A DNA stretch of 64,000 bases from Pseudomonas chlororaphis subsp. aurantiaca (lineage in GTDB: Bacteria; Pseudomonadota; Gammaproteobacteria; Pseudomonadales; Pseudomonadaceae), in the NCBI RefSeq assembly GCF_013466605.1, contig NZ_CP059162.1, positions 3,658,001 to 3,722,000 of the forward strand, in the 5' to 3' direction. Position numbers and translations under genes: made by a program. Under the pieces are notes generated by a model that saw only the letters and a program-made list of their open reading frames with translations, ran no database searches and was not told the origin of the DNA. The stretch's first letter is position 1; every line of letters starts with the position of its first letter. Of the stretch, positions 34,658 to 43,383 are shown piece after piece.

Positions 34658-35318
34658 GCAGCGCCTCCCCGCCGCGGGGCAAGCCGCGGAACATGTCAGT
34701 GTAAAGCCTGTAGACCACCTTGGACGCATGAATGACCGCAGCCTGGTCGGCCGGATCGTCGAGGGTGTCCATCAGCCGGCGGTAGGTCTGCATGTGCTCG
34801 ACATCCAGCGAGCCATGGGAGCTGAGGTAGCTGAAGGCTGTTTCCGGCAAGCCCAGGCGCTGGCGAATGCTGCCAGCGGCATGGGTGGCCAGGGCAATGC
34901 TGGTGCCCTCGAGCACATTGACCATGCCGAACAGCCCCACCGGATTGTCCCGGGCGATCAGGTCGTAGAGAAAGCTGACCATCAACTCGATTGGCAAGGA
35001 GGGACGACCGTTGCGCACCTCGTCCCTGTCGCCGCCGCAGGCCTCGATGTCATCGAGCACCCATTGTTCATGGCCGTATTCATCCTCGATGTACTCGCAC
35101 ACTGCTTTGCGCAGCCACTCCAGGCGCAGCGGCAGGCGTGCACCGCAGGCCATCATCAAGGGCACGGTGTGACGCACGTGGTAATAGGCCTGCGCCAGGA
35201 AGGCCCGGTAGCTTTCCAGGCTGACCTGGCCCTGCAGGGCGTCGAGAATGATCGGCAGGTTGAACAGCTCGTTACGTTCCTGGTGGGTAGCTTCTTGCAG
35301 GCGGTCAAAAAAACTCAT
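34644..35318 (-). CDS. Heme-oxygenase-like diiron oxidase (HDO)/TenA-like protein
   Basis: 224 residues, all helical. The HDO metal-ligand pattern is visible: E80-x-x-H83 (EDEYGHE), E137 (NVLEGTS), and H168-x3-D172-x2-H175 (HGSLDVEH). This is the pattern of the UndA/SznF-type superfamily rather than of thiaminase TenA, which lacks it. Known members decarboxylate fatty acids to alkenes, oxidise amines or cleave C-C bonds using O2. It is flanked by an AMP-ligase-like gene (overlap 4 bp) and an SDR (overlap 14 bp), suggesting an acyl substrate. Substrate and product are unknown. Confidence 0.78.
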   Translation of the reverse strand: MSFFDRLQEATHQERNELFNLPIILDALQGQVSLESYRAFLAQAYYHVRHTVPLMMACGARLPLRLEWLRKAVCEYIEDEYGHEQWVLDDIEACGGDRDEVRNGRPSLPIELMVSFLYDLIARDNPVGLFGMVNVLEGTSIALATHAAGSIRQRLGLPETAFSYLSSHGSLDVEHMQTYRRLMDTLDDPADQAAVIHASKVVYRLYTDMFRGLPRGGEALHAPV

Positions 35319-36796
35319 GATGCGGATTCCTCGCAAGGTAGGGATTCGGTCAGTTGCGCCCGGTAACGCTCGACGATGGCGTCGCGACGCGGCCGGCCAT
35401 TGGCGGTCAGCAGGCCATTGGCAAAGGTGAAGGGCTGATCCAGGCGGGCCCAGTGGTGGACCTGGGCGTAATCGGGCAAGGCCTCGTTGGCCTCGGTCAC
35501 GGCGGCGGCCAGTTCATCGTCGGTGCAGTCCGGGCGATGGGGCCAGAGCAGCGCGCGGTTGCGCGGCATGGCTTCGCCGTAGACGAAGGCCTGGGCGATA
35601 TGGCGGCGCTGGGTCAATTCGGCCTCGACCCATTCCGGGTTCACGTTGCGGCCGAAACTGGTGACGAACTGATGCTTCTTGCGCCCCTTGAGGTAAAGAA
35701 AGCCATCGGGGTCGAACTCGCCGAGATCGCCGCTGGGCCACCATTGATCGGTGTGCGGCGGTTCGCCCAGGTAGCCGAGCAAGGTCGAACCCTTGATCAG
35801 CACTTCGCCGTCTTCGGCCAGGCGGACCTGCACATGGGGCAGCGGCTGGCCGACACTGCCGGGATGGTTCGCCTCCGGTCGGTTGAGGCAGACCACCGAT
35901 GCGCATTCGGACAGGCCGTAACCTTCATACACCGGCAGGCCGACGCGCTGCGCACGCTGCAGCAGCGCCGCAGAAACCCGTGCCCCGCCCACCGCGGCAA
36001 AACGCAGCGTGCCGGGGTTGAAGGCTTTGTGTTCGGCGGCGCTGACCAGCACCTGCAACAGCTGCGGCACCAGGATCAGGCTCTGGGGCGCACGGCTGGC
36101 CAGGCAACCGAGCAGGCGCGGTACATCAACGCCACTGGCACCCTGGATGCCCAGGGTTTTCTGGCTGGGCAGGCTCAGGGTCACGCCGGCATACAAGGCG
36201 GCATAGCAGCCAAGGTTTTCCAACAGGATCGCCAGCGGCAGAAGCGCAAGGTGGTGCTGCGGATCCGCCGGTTTGCTGGCCCGGTCCAGTTCGCGAGCGA
36301 CCCGCAGAAGGCTCTCGGCGCTCAGGCACACGCCTTTGGGAGTGCCAGTGGTGCCCGAGGTGAAGGTCAGTTTGGCGGTGCCTTGCAGCATCCGGCCCGG
36401 GCCACTGAAGGCGCGCCGCCAGAAGGTTGCGGTTTGCGTGTATCCGGCCGCTTTCAGCTCGGCGTCCAGCTCCGGCTCGGCAATCACCCAGCCTGCCTGG
36501 CTCTGTTCCAGGCAATGGGCGCGCTGGGCCGGGCTGAAGAACGGCGGCAATAGCACGCACGTCAAGCCTTCGAACAGCACGGCCAGGTCCCAGAGCATGG
36601 CTTCGACGCCATTGTCCAGGGCGAGGGCAACCACCTTGGCGCCTTCGTCGCGCAAACGCTGTTGGCGCTGCATCACTTGCGCGTACAGCGTGGCGTAGTC
36701 CAGCTTCAGGTGATCGCCCCACAAGGCAATGGCATTGGGCCTGTGCTCGGCATGGTCACCTAGAACCTGCTTGAAGCGCTCCCTTTCAGGCGACAT
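35315..36796 (-). CDS. AMP-dependent synthetase/ligase family protein with altered A10 motif
   Basis: 493 residues from ATG 36796. The nucleotide loop FTSGTTGTPKGVCLSAES, the EGYGLSECASVVCLN aromatic motif, the SGDLGEFDPDGFLYLKGR motif and the hinge KKHQFVTSFGRNVNPEW mark an acyl-CoA-synthetase-like (ANL) enzyme. The A10 lysine, normally in a G-K context, is replaced: the region reads LLTANGRPRRDAI. The adenylation step may therefore be changed. It overlaps the hemolysin homologue by 11 bp and the diiron protein by 4 bp. It probably activates or binds a fatty acid for the same pathway. Confidence 0.8.
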   Translation of the reverse strand: MSPERERFKQVLGDHAEHRPNAIALWGDHLKLDYATLYAQVMQRQQRLRDEGAKVVALALDNGVEAMLWDLAVLFEGLTCVLLPPFFSPAQRAHCLEQSQAGWVIAEPELDAELKAAGYTQTATFWRRAFSGPGRMLQGTAKLTFTSGTTGTPKGVCLSAESLLRVARELDRASKPADPQHHLALLPLAILLENLGCYAALYAGVTLSLPSQKTLGIQGASGVDVPRLLGCLASRAPQSLILVPQLLQVLVSAAEHKAFNPGTLRFAAVGGARVSAALLQRAQRVGLPVYEGYGLSECASVVCLNRPEANHPGSVGQPLPHVQVRLAEDGEVLIKGSTLLGYLGEPPHTDQWWPSGDLGEFDPDGFLYLKGRKKHQFVTSFGRNVNPEWVEAELTQRRHIAQAFVYGEAMPRNRALLWPHRPDCTDDELAAAVTEANEALPDYAQVHHWARLDQPFTFANGLLTANGRPRRDAIVERYRAQLTESLPCEESAS

Positions 36797-37466
36797 GGCT
36801 GGCCTCTGCAAAAGACGACGGCAACCCGAGGCGATCGAACATCCCGATGTTGCGTAGATGAATGAAACCGGCGCGAATGTTGCCAACGTGCACCCAAGGC
36901 TTGCTCTCGTAATAGCTGCCCCAGCTGTGTCGCTCATCGCCCAGCCGCTGTGGGTCGGCGGCACAGAGGGTCACGGGTTTCAGGCCCAGGCGATGAAAGC
37001 TGTTCACCAGCCCGATGTTGCCGGTGAACGCCACCCATTCCAGGTCCCCCATGGCCAGCAGGTAGGTCATGGCGATGATGCTCAGCCGTGCACTGCCCGT
37101 ATCGCTGGCGGCCAGGTTGCCGACCTCGACGATGCCCGCCCGGTCCACGGCGCGATCGGCTGCTGCGCTGATCAGCGGCTCGATCGGATCGTCCAGATAG
37201 CGCTCCAGGAACAGTTGCTCGTGGCTTGCCAGGCGCACGCCGGCCACCGCACAGAGTTCACCCGATGCAATGTTGCGCATGCCAAACAGCTGCGGCATGA
37301 AATGACGGATGTCGGCACCGTGGGCCTTGCGGAAACGGCGCTGGATAAAGGCTTCGAAGAGCGGACGCTGAGGCTCGTCCGGCAAGGCCCTGGCAAGGCA
37401 CATCGGCGGCGCTTCGGCTTGGCCGAAGTGCAAAGGCAGAGGGATGTGCCAGTCATGATCAGGCAT
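36786..37466 (-). CDS. Thermostable-hemolysin family protein
   Basis: 226 residues from ATG 37466 (GGAGG 9 nt upstream). The family signature runs through EAFIQRRFRKAHGADIRHFM, LFGMRNIASGELCAVAGVRLA, the EQLFLERYLDDPIE segment and VEVGNLAASDTGSARL. The fold is GNAT/acyl-homoserine-lactone-synthase-like, so an acyl transfer role is possible despite the historical name. No signal peptide. It is the first gene of the seven-gene operon. The name comes from a Vibrio protein and does not prove hemolysis here. Confidence 0.82.
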   Translation of the reverse strand: MPDHDWHIPLPLHFGQAEAPPMCLARALPDEPQRPLFEAFIQRRFRKAHGADIRHFMPQLFGMRNIASGELCAVAGVRLASHEQLFLERYLDDPIEPLISAAADRAVDRAGIVEVGNLAASDTGSARLSIIAMTYLLAMGDLEWVAFTGNIGLVNSFHRLGLKPVTLCAADPQRLGDERHSWGSYYESKPWVHVGNIRAGFIHLRNIGMFDRLGLPSSFAEASHVA

Positions 37467-37583
37467 GGATGGATGCCTCCCTGGGTAAGTTCGGGAGGAG
37501 TATCGGGGGCGTTTCTTAACGGAATCTGAAGGTGGCGAAACGATCCGGCAGGACGGCCGGGGCGACGAAATGCTTTCCGGCTT

Positions 37584-37597
37584 CTGACCTAAATCAA
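37584..37597. promoter_or_regulatory. Imperfect Anr/FNR-like box between hemolysin homologue and antiporter
   Basis: On the minus strand TTGATTTAGGTCAG matches 8 of 10 consensus positions of TTGAT-N4-ATCAA. It lies about 118 bp from the minus-strand start (37466) and 95 bp from the plus-strand start (37693), so it could serve either gene. Confidence 0.5.
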
Positions 37598-37692
37598 ACA
37601 CGAACCGGTCATTCACGCAGAAATTGACATCCAGTGTTCGCGCCATCGCATTCGCGATGAGCGTAGAACCTCTTTTCTCGTGGAGGCTTCTC

Positions 37693-39174
37693 ATGGCTAC
37701 GCACCTGCACGGCACGCAACCTATTGGCCCTCACCCGCTTGCTGGCAGTGTGCGGAAAGTGGAGCCCAAGCGTTTTTCCCTGAGCCTGCTGATTGCCCTG
37801 GTGGTCGGCTCGATGATTGGCAGCGGCATTTTCAGCCTGCCACAGAACATGGCGGCCAATGCGGGGGCCGGGGCGATCCTGATTGGCTGGTCGATTACGG
37901 GCGTCGGCATGCTGTCGTTGGCCTTGGTCTATCAGACCTTGTCCAACCGCCAACCGACACTGGATAACGGTGTGTTCGCCTATGCCCACGCCTTAGGGGG
38001 TGAGTTCCTCGGTTTCAACTCGGCCTGGGGCTATTGGATCAGCGCCTGGATCGGCAACGTCAGCTACCTGGTGATTCTTTTCGCTGCGTTGAGTTACTTC
38101 TTTCCGCTGTTCGGCGAAGGCAACAACAAAGCGGCGATTGCCGGTGCATCGGTGGTGCTTTGGGTGTTGCACTGGATGATCCTCAGGGGAATGCGCACCG
38201 CGGCACGGGCCAACGCATTCACGACATTGGCCAAGATCGTGCCTTTGCTGTTGTTTATCGGACTGGTGATTGCAGCTTTCCGGAGTGAAACCTTCAGGAC
38301 GGACTTCTGGGGGACTCCCGCGCTGGGTAGTACCCTGGAGCAGGTCAAAAGCACCATGCTGGTGACCGTCTGGGTCTTTATCGGGATCGAAGGCGCCAAT
38401 GTATTCTCCGCCCGTGCCGCGGAACGGGCCAATGTCGGCCGCGCCACCGTCATCGGTTTTGTCATCACCCTGCTGTTGCTTATTGCGGTGTCCCTGCTGT
38501 CGCTGGGCATCCTCAAGCAGCCCGAACTGGCAGCTCTGAAAAACCCCTCGATGGCGGGCGTGCTCGAGGCGGCAGCCGGGCCATGGGGAGCGATCCTGAT
38601 CAGTATCGGCTTGATCATTTCGGTCGGAGGCGCCCTTCTCGCCTGGACGCTGCTGGCTGCTGAGTCGGTATTCACCCCGGCCAAGGAAAGGGTCATGCCC
38701 GGGATGCTCGCCGCGGAGAATCCCCAAGGCGCCCCGGTCAATGCACTGTGGACCACCAATGGCTGCATTCAGCTGTTTTTGCTGCTGACGCTGTATTCGA
38801 GCGCCAGTTACCTTGCCCTGATCTCCCTGGCCACTTCGATGATTCTGCTGCCGTATCTGTTCAGTGGCTTGTATGCGCTGAAGCTGACCTGGCAGGGCCA
38901 GACCTACGCCGGGCACAGGGCGCTCCAGCTGCGCGACATGGCCATCGCTTCGGTCGCCACGCTGTATTGCCTGTGGCTGTTGTATGCCGCCGGCCCTAAA
39001 TACATGTTGCTCAGCGCGTTGCTCTACGCCCCAGGATCATTGATTTACCTGGCGAGCATGAAGTCTCGCCAGGGGCAAGCGCTCAATGGCCCCGAAACCG
39101 CATTGTTGATCATCATCTGGACGGCGGCAGCCTTCGCCGGCCGGATGTTGTGGACCGGGACCCTGGCTTTGTAA
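37693..39174 (+). CDS. Basic amino acid antiporter, arginine/ornithine (ArcD/YjdE) type
   Basis: 493 residues from ATG 37693 (GGAGG 6 nt upstream), with about 12 membrane helices. The first helix motif VVGSMIGSGIFSLPQNMA, then GNVSYLVILFAALSYFF and FIGIEGANVFSARA, are typical of the basic amino acid/polyamine antiporter group. In the arginine deiminase pathway ArcD exchanges arginine for ornithine to support ATP formation without oxygen. No arcABC genes are beside it here. The imperfect Anr box upstream fits anaerobic use. Confidence 0.82.
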   Translation: MATHLHGTQPIGPHPLAGSVRKVEPKRFSLSLLIALVVGSMIGSGIFSLPQNMAANAGAGAILIGWSITGVGMLSLALVYQTLSNRQPTLDNGVFAYAHALGGEFLGFNSAWGYWISAWIGNVSYLVILFAALSYFFPLFGEGNNKAAIAGASVVLWVLHWMILRGMRTAARANAFTTLAKIVPLLLFIGLVIAAFRSETFRTDFWGTPALGSTLEQVKSTMLVTVWVFIGIEGANVFSARAAERANVGRATVIGFVITLLLLIAVSLLSLGILKQPELAALKNPSMAGVLEAAAGPWGAILISIGLIISVGGALLAWTLLAAESVFTPAKERVMPGMLAAENPQGAPVNALWTTNGCIQLFLLLTLYSSASYLALISLATSMILLPYLFSGLYALKLTWQGQTYAGHRALQLRDMAIASVATLYCLWLLYAAGPKYMLLSALLYAPGSLIYLASMKSRQGQALNGPETALLIIIWTAAAFAGRMLWTGTLAL

Positions 39175-39263
39175 AGCCATGGCCCACGCGCTGTTCTGTT
39201 CAGGGTGGACTGGTGTCCAGGACGTCCGCAGCCTGCCCTTTTATCCAAGAGGAGTAGTGAAAA

Positions 39264-39806
39264 ATGAGCAATTCCATGAAGAAAGTGCCAGTAACGACTG
39301 AAGACAAAGCCCGTCAGCCATCGCTGACGACAGACCTCTGGCGGCCCCTGGAAAAACTGCGGCAACAGGTCGATCACCTGTTCGAAGATTTCAATCGCGG
39401 CTCCGGTCTGTCGCCCTTCAGCCGCGGATTGTTCGATGTCGAGCCGCTCTGGCGGCGCGAACTGATCGGCCATGGCCTGCCCGCCGTGGACATTACCGAG
39501 AAAGACAAGAGCTTCGAGATCTCCGCCGAACTGCCGGGCATGGATCAGAAGAACATCGAGCTCAAGCTGTCCAACGGCTGCCTGATCATCAAGGGAGAAA
39601 AGAAAGAGGACAAGGAAGAGAAAAGAAAAGGCTATCACCTCAGCGAGCGTCACTATGGCTCCTTCGAGCGGGTGTTCAACCTGCCCAAAGGTGTCGACGC
39701 CGATAAGATCGAAGCCAGTTTCAGCAAAGGCGTGCTGAGCATCTCGCTGCCGAAAAAGCCCGAAGCCATGAAGGCCGAGAAAGTCGTGCCGATCAAAGCC
39801 GATTGA
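39264..39806 (+). CDS. Hsp20/alpha-crystallin family small heat-shock protein
   Basis: 180 residues with GAGGAG upstream of ATG 39264. The alpha-crystallin domain (about 70-170) contains VDITEKDKSFEISAELPGM, GCLIIKGEKKEDKEEKRK, the FERVFNLPKGVD strand, and the conserved G-V-L in FSKGVLSISLPK. Such proteins form oligomers that hold unfolding proteins. It lies 89 bp after the antiporter and is followed by a strong terminator, so it may be read through from the antiporter promoter. Related Hsp20 genes are part of low-oxygen and heat-tolerance gene sets in Pseudomonas. Confidence 0.9.
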   Translation: MSNSMKKVPVTTEDKARQPSLTTDLWRPLEKLRQQVDHLFEDFNRGSGLSPFSRGLFDVEPLWRRELIGHGLPAVDITEKDKSFEISAELPGMDQKNIELKLSNGCLIIKGEKKEDKEEKRKGYHLSERHYGSFERVFNLPKGVDADKIEASFSKGVLSISLPKKPEAMKAEKVVPIKAD

Positions 39807-39820
39807 ATCCGGGCCAGCCT

Positions 39821-39854
39821 GCCCCTTGTCGGGAAACCGGCATGGGGCTTTTTT
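39821..39854 (+). terminator. Rho-independent terminator after Hsp20
   Basis: GCCCC pairs with GGGGC and the interior TGTCGG with CCGGCA around a GAAA loop, followed by six T residues. It begins 15 bp after the Hsp20 stop. Confidence 0.9.
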
Positions 39855-39910
39855 GTTGTCAACGCCATGGATGAGAAAGCTAGTCGGATACGGTGAGCTC
39901 GCCCCGACCG

Positions 39911-41716
39911 TCAGTCAGCTGTGGCTGGAATAAGCTGCAGAATCCGTTTGAGTTCGATCAGCGAACGGGTATTGAGCACGTCGTTTTTTTTCAGCCAGGC
40001 GCGGCGAGCCTGAGCGACCCCATAACGCAAGTGGGTAAAGTCGGCGGTGCGATGGGCATCCGAGTTGATGCTGATGAGCACCCCCTCCTCCTTGGCGTAT
40101 TGGCACTGCAGATCGAACAGGTCCATGCGTTGCGGCTGTGCATTGAGCTCCAGACAACAACCGCGCTGAGAGGCTGCCTTGATGATTGCCGGCAGATCCA
40201 CATCCAGAGGGGCGCGCTCATTGATCAGTCGACACAGCGGATGCGCCAGAATCGTGAAGTAGCGATGATCCATGGCCCTTAGAAGGCGTTGGGTTTGTTG
40301 ACGCCGAGTCAGGCCGAAATGACTGTGGACGGCCCCCACCACCAGGTCCAGGCGTCCCAGAATATCATCCGGCAGATCCAGGCTTCCCTCTTCAAGAATG
40401 TCCACCTCGATCCCTTTGAGCAAGGTTATGCCTTGCAGGTTGGCGTTGAGTGCGTCGATCTGCTCGATCTGCTTCAACAACCGGTCTGCATCCAGGCCAT
40501 GGGCAACTCTGAGGGAGCGTGAATGTTCGGTGATCGCCAGATACTCCAGCCCCGCTGCCCGTGCCGCAAGCGCCATCTGCTCCAGACTGTTGCCGCCATC
40601 CGAAGCGAGAGTATGGGCATGCAAGTCCCCTTTCAGGTCGCCCGGTTCGATCAACCTGGGTAATCGATTCGCTTGTGCCGCTGCAATCTCGCCCCGATCC
40701 TCACGCAACTCCGGGGTGATCCACGGCAGGCCCAGTGCGTGATAAACCGCAGCTTCAGTGGCGCTGGCCACACATTTCCTGGCCTTGAATACGCCATATT
40801 CGCTGAGCTTGAACCCTTGCCGCCGGGCCTTCTGGCGAAGCGCGATGTTGTGTGCCTTGCTGCCGGTGAAATACACCAATGCGGCACCATACACCGCAGG
40901 CTCGACCACACGCAGATCCACCTGCGTGCCTGAACCCAGAGTCACGCTGGCGCGCGCGTGGCCTTGCACCAGCACGGTGGAAATCTCGGGATGGCTGATG
41001 AACCCTGCAACGACCTCCACCGAAGGCTGCGCGGCGACGAGGATATCGATATCGCCTACGGTATCGCGCATGCGGCGCAAGCTTCCGGCAACCGTTGCTT
41101 TCTCGACGCCCGGAATCTGTTGCAGGTACTCGGTCAATCGCTGCGCCACAGGGGCGACAAAGGCTATCGGCGAACGACGGTCCTTGCCGATCCCCTTCTG
41201 GGCGGCCAGCAACAACCGGGCCTCCATTTTCTCGCCGAAGCCGGGTACATGGCGAATCCTCCCCTGCCTGGCGGCCTCGCACAATTGCGCCACGTTTTCG
41301 ACACCCAGATCGTGATAAAGGTGTTTGACCCGCTTGGGGCCCAATCCGGCAATGGACAACAGGTCAACCAGCCCCGGCGGCAATGTCGATCGCAACCGCT
41401 GGTGTAGAGAACAATCGCCGGTGCCGACGATTTCGTTGATCTTGCCAGCCAGGTCGACCCCGATACCGGAAAGCTTTGGCTGCGACTCGCCACGCGCAAT
41501 GCTCTTCGCCAGGTCGAAGGTCAGGGCCCTTAGAGTCCGCGCAGCATTACGGTAGGCACGGATCCGGAAGATATTGGCGTCCTCGATTTCCAGCAAGTCG
41601 GCAATATCGTCAAAAACCGCGGCGATGTAATCATTATCGATAATCTGGCTGCCCTGGGCCGAGGAACGTGGCAACGCTGGCAATGGCGTTTGAGGAGGCA
41701 CGGCAGGGAGCTTCAT
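39911..41716 (-). CDS. polX: PolX-type DNA polymerase/3'-5' exonuclease with PHP domain
   Basis: 601 residues. N-terminal helix-hairpin-helix region (FRIRAYRNAARTLRAL; IAGLGPKRVKHLYHDLGV), then the polymerase palm with GSLRRMRDTVGDIDILVAA carrying the catalytic aspartates, then the C-terminal PHP domain (KGDLHAHTLASDGG; AITEHS; the late SINSDAH) that provides metal-dependent nuclease activity. Family X enzymes fill gaps in base-excision and end-joining repair. It is divergent from the erythromycin-esterase-like gene across two Anr-like boxes, so it may belong to the same low-oxygen/stress regulon. Confidence 0.9.
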   Translation of the reverse strand: MKLPAVPPQTPLPALPRSSAQGSQIIDNDYIAAVFDDIADLLEIEDANIFRIRAYRNAARTLRALTFDLAKSIARGESQPKLSGIGVDLAGKINEIVGTGDCSLHQRLRSTLPPGLVDLLSIAGLGPKRVKHLYHDLGVENVAQLCEAARQGRIRHVPGFGEKMEARLLLAAQKGIGKDRRSPIAFVAPVAQRLTEYLQQIPGVEKATVAGSLRRMRDTVGDIDILVAAQPSVEVVAGFISHPEISTVLVQGHARASVTLGSGTQVDLRVVEPAVYGAALVYFTGSKAHNIALRQKARRQGFKLSEYGVFKARKCVASATEAAVYHALGLPWITPELREDRGEIAAAQANRLPRLIEPGDLKGDLHAHTLASDGGNSLEQMALAARAAGLEYLAITEHSRSLRVAHGLDADRLLKQIEQIDALNANLQGITLLKGIEVDILEEGSLDLPDDILGRLDLVVGAVHSHFGLTRRQQTQRLLRAMDHRYFTILAHPLCRLINERAPLDVDLPAIIKAASQRGCCLELNAQPQRMDLFDLQCQYAKEEGVLISINSDAHRTADFTHLRYGVAQARRAWLKKNDVLNTRSLIELKRILQLIPATAD

Positions 41717-41777
41717 GGCGCAATCCCGATTCGACGACGGTCATGCAAGCAGTTTTGCCGCCCTTGCTTCCCGGGTA

Positions 41778-41791
41778 TTGATAAAAGTCAG
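41778..41791 (+). promoter_or_regulatory. Imperfect Anr-like box TTGATAAAAGTCAG
   Basis: It matches 8 of 10 consensus positions. It lies 61 bp upstream of the polX start on the other strand. A second, better box with the same AAAA spacer lies 51 bp away. Confidence 0.45.
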
Positions 41792-41828
41792 GCAGGGCTT
41801 CTTCATCGGCACCGCCTGGTTCCGATTA

Positions 41829-41842
41829 TTGATAAAACTCAA
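41829..41842 (+). promoter_or_regulatory. Anr-like box TTGATAAAACTCAA
   Basis: It matches 9 of 10 consensus positions. It lies in the divergent region between polX and the erythromycin-esterase-like gene (154 bp upstream of ATG 41996). Confidence 0.6.
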
Positions 41843-41995
41843 GCGGGCGACGGCAGGCAGGCGTAAAAATGATAAATGAGGCGGCGCAGGCCTGAGACGT
41901 TCCTGAGACGTTGAATCAAACGCCTCCGTCTGCGCTTCTGACAGTCGACGTGATGCTGCACGTCGGGTAATCCATCCTTGATGGGAATGACCGTC

Positions 41996-43363
41996 ATGAA
42001 CACCTCTTCCCAAGACATGCTCGATAGTCTGTACGGCTTGCCTGCGCACATCGACCAGGCAGCCATTACCCCTCTCTTGCGCCAATACGCCGAGCCCCTG
42101 CCGGAGCTGAATTCGTCTGCTTTCGGTGAAATGTTCGACCGCTACGCGGATGCGCGCGTGGTGATGATCGGTGAGGCCAGTCATGGCACCAGCGACTTCT
42201 ATCAAGCCCGGGCAGCAATCACCCGGAGGCTGATCGAGCAGCACGGGTTCAACATCGTTGCCGTTGAAGCCGACTGGCCAGACGCGGGCCATGTCGACCG
42301 TTACGTGCGCGGATTGGCACACTCGGCCTGGAAGCGCCATATCTTCAGCCGATTCCCGACCTGGATGTGGCGCAACATCGAAGTGAAGGAGTTCGCCCAT
42401 TGGCTGCACCAGTTCAACCACCAGCACGCCCCGCAGCGCCGCGTCGAGTTCCGCGGCCTGGACGTTTACAGTTTGCGCAACTCCATTCATGAAGTCCTGA
42501 GCTATCTGGACCGGGTCGACCCGCAGTTGGCCCATGAGGCTCGCCGGCGCTATGGCTGTTTGACGCCCTGGCAGGATGATCCGGCGCTGTACGGTCACTT
42601 CGTCGAGCGCGGCGGCCTGATGCCGTGTGAGCAGCCAGTGGTCGAACAGCTCAATACCATGCTGACCGAGCAACTGGCCGGGCTCATCAAGGACGACGAG
42701 GCGTTCTTCGATGCGGCGCAAAACGCCCGGGTAGTGCTGGCGGCGGAACAATACTACCGCGCGATTTATCGAGGCTCGACAGCCTCCTGGAACCTGCGCG
42801 ACCGACATATGTTCGACACCTTGCGCGCGCTGCTTGAACACCGAGGCCCGCAAGCCAAAGCCGTGGTCTGGGCACACAATTCCCATATCGGCAATGCGGC
42901 GGCCACGGAAATGGGCTGGAAGGGTCAGTTCAATATCGGTCAACTGTGCCGCAGTGCCTTCGGGCGAGATGTCGTTCTGATCGGCATGGGCACCGACCGT
43001 GGCCAGGTCGCTGCGGCCGATGACTGGGATGGCGACCTGCTGATCAAGGATATCCGGCCGTCACGCCCAGACAGCTGGGAGTATCAGTTCCTTAAGGTCG
43101 GCGTCGCGGCGTCCTTGACCGACTGGCGTGATCCGCAACGAAAAGAACTGCGTCGAGCCCTTTCCAAACCCTTGCTGGAGCGAGCCATCGGCGTGATCTA
43201 TCGCCCCGAGAGCGAGCGTAGCAGTCACTACTTCGAAGCGGTGCTGGCCGAACAGTTCGACGCCATGATCTGGATCGAGCAAACGAAACCGGTAACGGCG
43301 CTGCCACTGCCGAAAAGCCAGGAACTGGAACCGGAAGACGAAACCTTTCCGTTCGGTGTATGA
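41996..43363 (+). CDS. Erythromycin-esterase family protein
   Basis: 455 residues from ATG 41996 (GGGA 9 nt upstream; ATGs at 41981 and 41987 in frame are alternatives). Family motifs: VVMIGEASHGTSDFYQAR, VAVEADWPDAGHVDRY, FRGLDVYSL and KAVVWAHNSHIGNAAATEM, giving the Glu and His residues of the Ere active site. Chromosomal members of this family are widespread and mostly not macrolide esterases; the usual fusion or neighbour is a phosphoribosyltransferase, and one lies nearby here. The real substrate is unknown. Confidence 0.85.
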   Translation: MNTSSQDMLDSLYGLPAHIDQAAITPLLRQYAEPLPELNSSAFGEMFDRYADARVVMIGEASHGTSDFYQARAAITRRLIEQHGFNIVAVEADWPDAGHVDRYVRGLAHSAWKRHIFSRFPTWMWRNIEVKEFAHWLHQFNHQHAPQRRVEFRGLDVYSLRNSIHEVLSYLDRVDPQLAHEARRRYGCLTPWQDDPALYGHFVERGGLMPCEQPVVEQLNTMLTEQLAGLIKDDEAFFDAAQNARVVLAAEQYYRAIYRGSTASWNLRDRHMFDTLRALLEHRGPQAKAVVWAHNSHIGNAAATEMGWKGQFNIGQLCRSAFGRDVVLIGMGTDRGQVAAADDWDGDLLIKDIRPSRPDSWEYQFLKVGVAASLTDWRDPQRKELRRALSKPLLERAIGVIYRPESERSSHYFEAVLAEQFDAMIWIEQTKPVTALPLPKSQELEPEDETFPFGV

Positions 43364-43383
43364 GGCCGGTCAACGAATGCCAG

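Noticed and set aside
34644..35318. Thiaminase II (TenA)
   Set aside because: It has the iron-ligand pattern of HDO proteins, and no thiamine genes are nearby.
35354..36553. 399-codon plus-strand frame opposite the AMP-ligase-like gene
   Set aside because: Antisense shadow of a gene with full ANL motifs.
41741..42943. 400-codon minus-strand frame opposite the erythromycin-esterase-like gene
   Set aside because: Antisense shadow; only the plus strand gives a known family.
41996..43363. Macrolide resistance gene
   Set aside because: The protein belongs to the broad chromosomal erythromycin-esterase superfamily; resistance cannot be inferred from membership.
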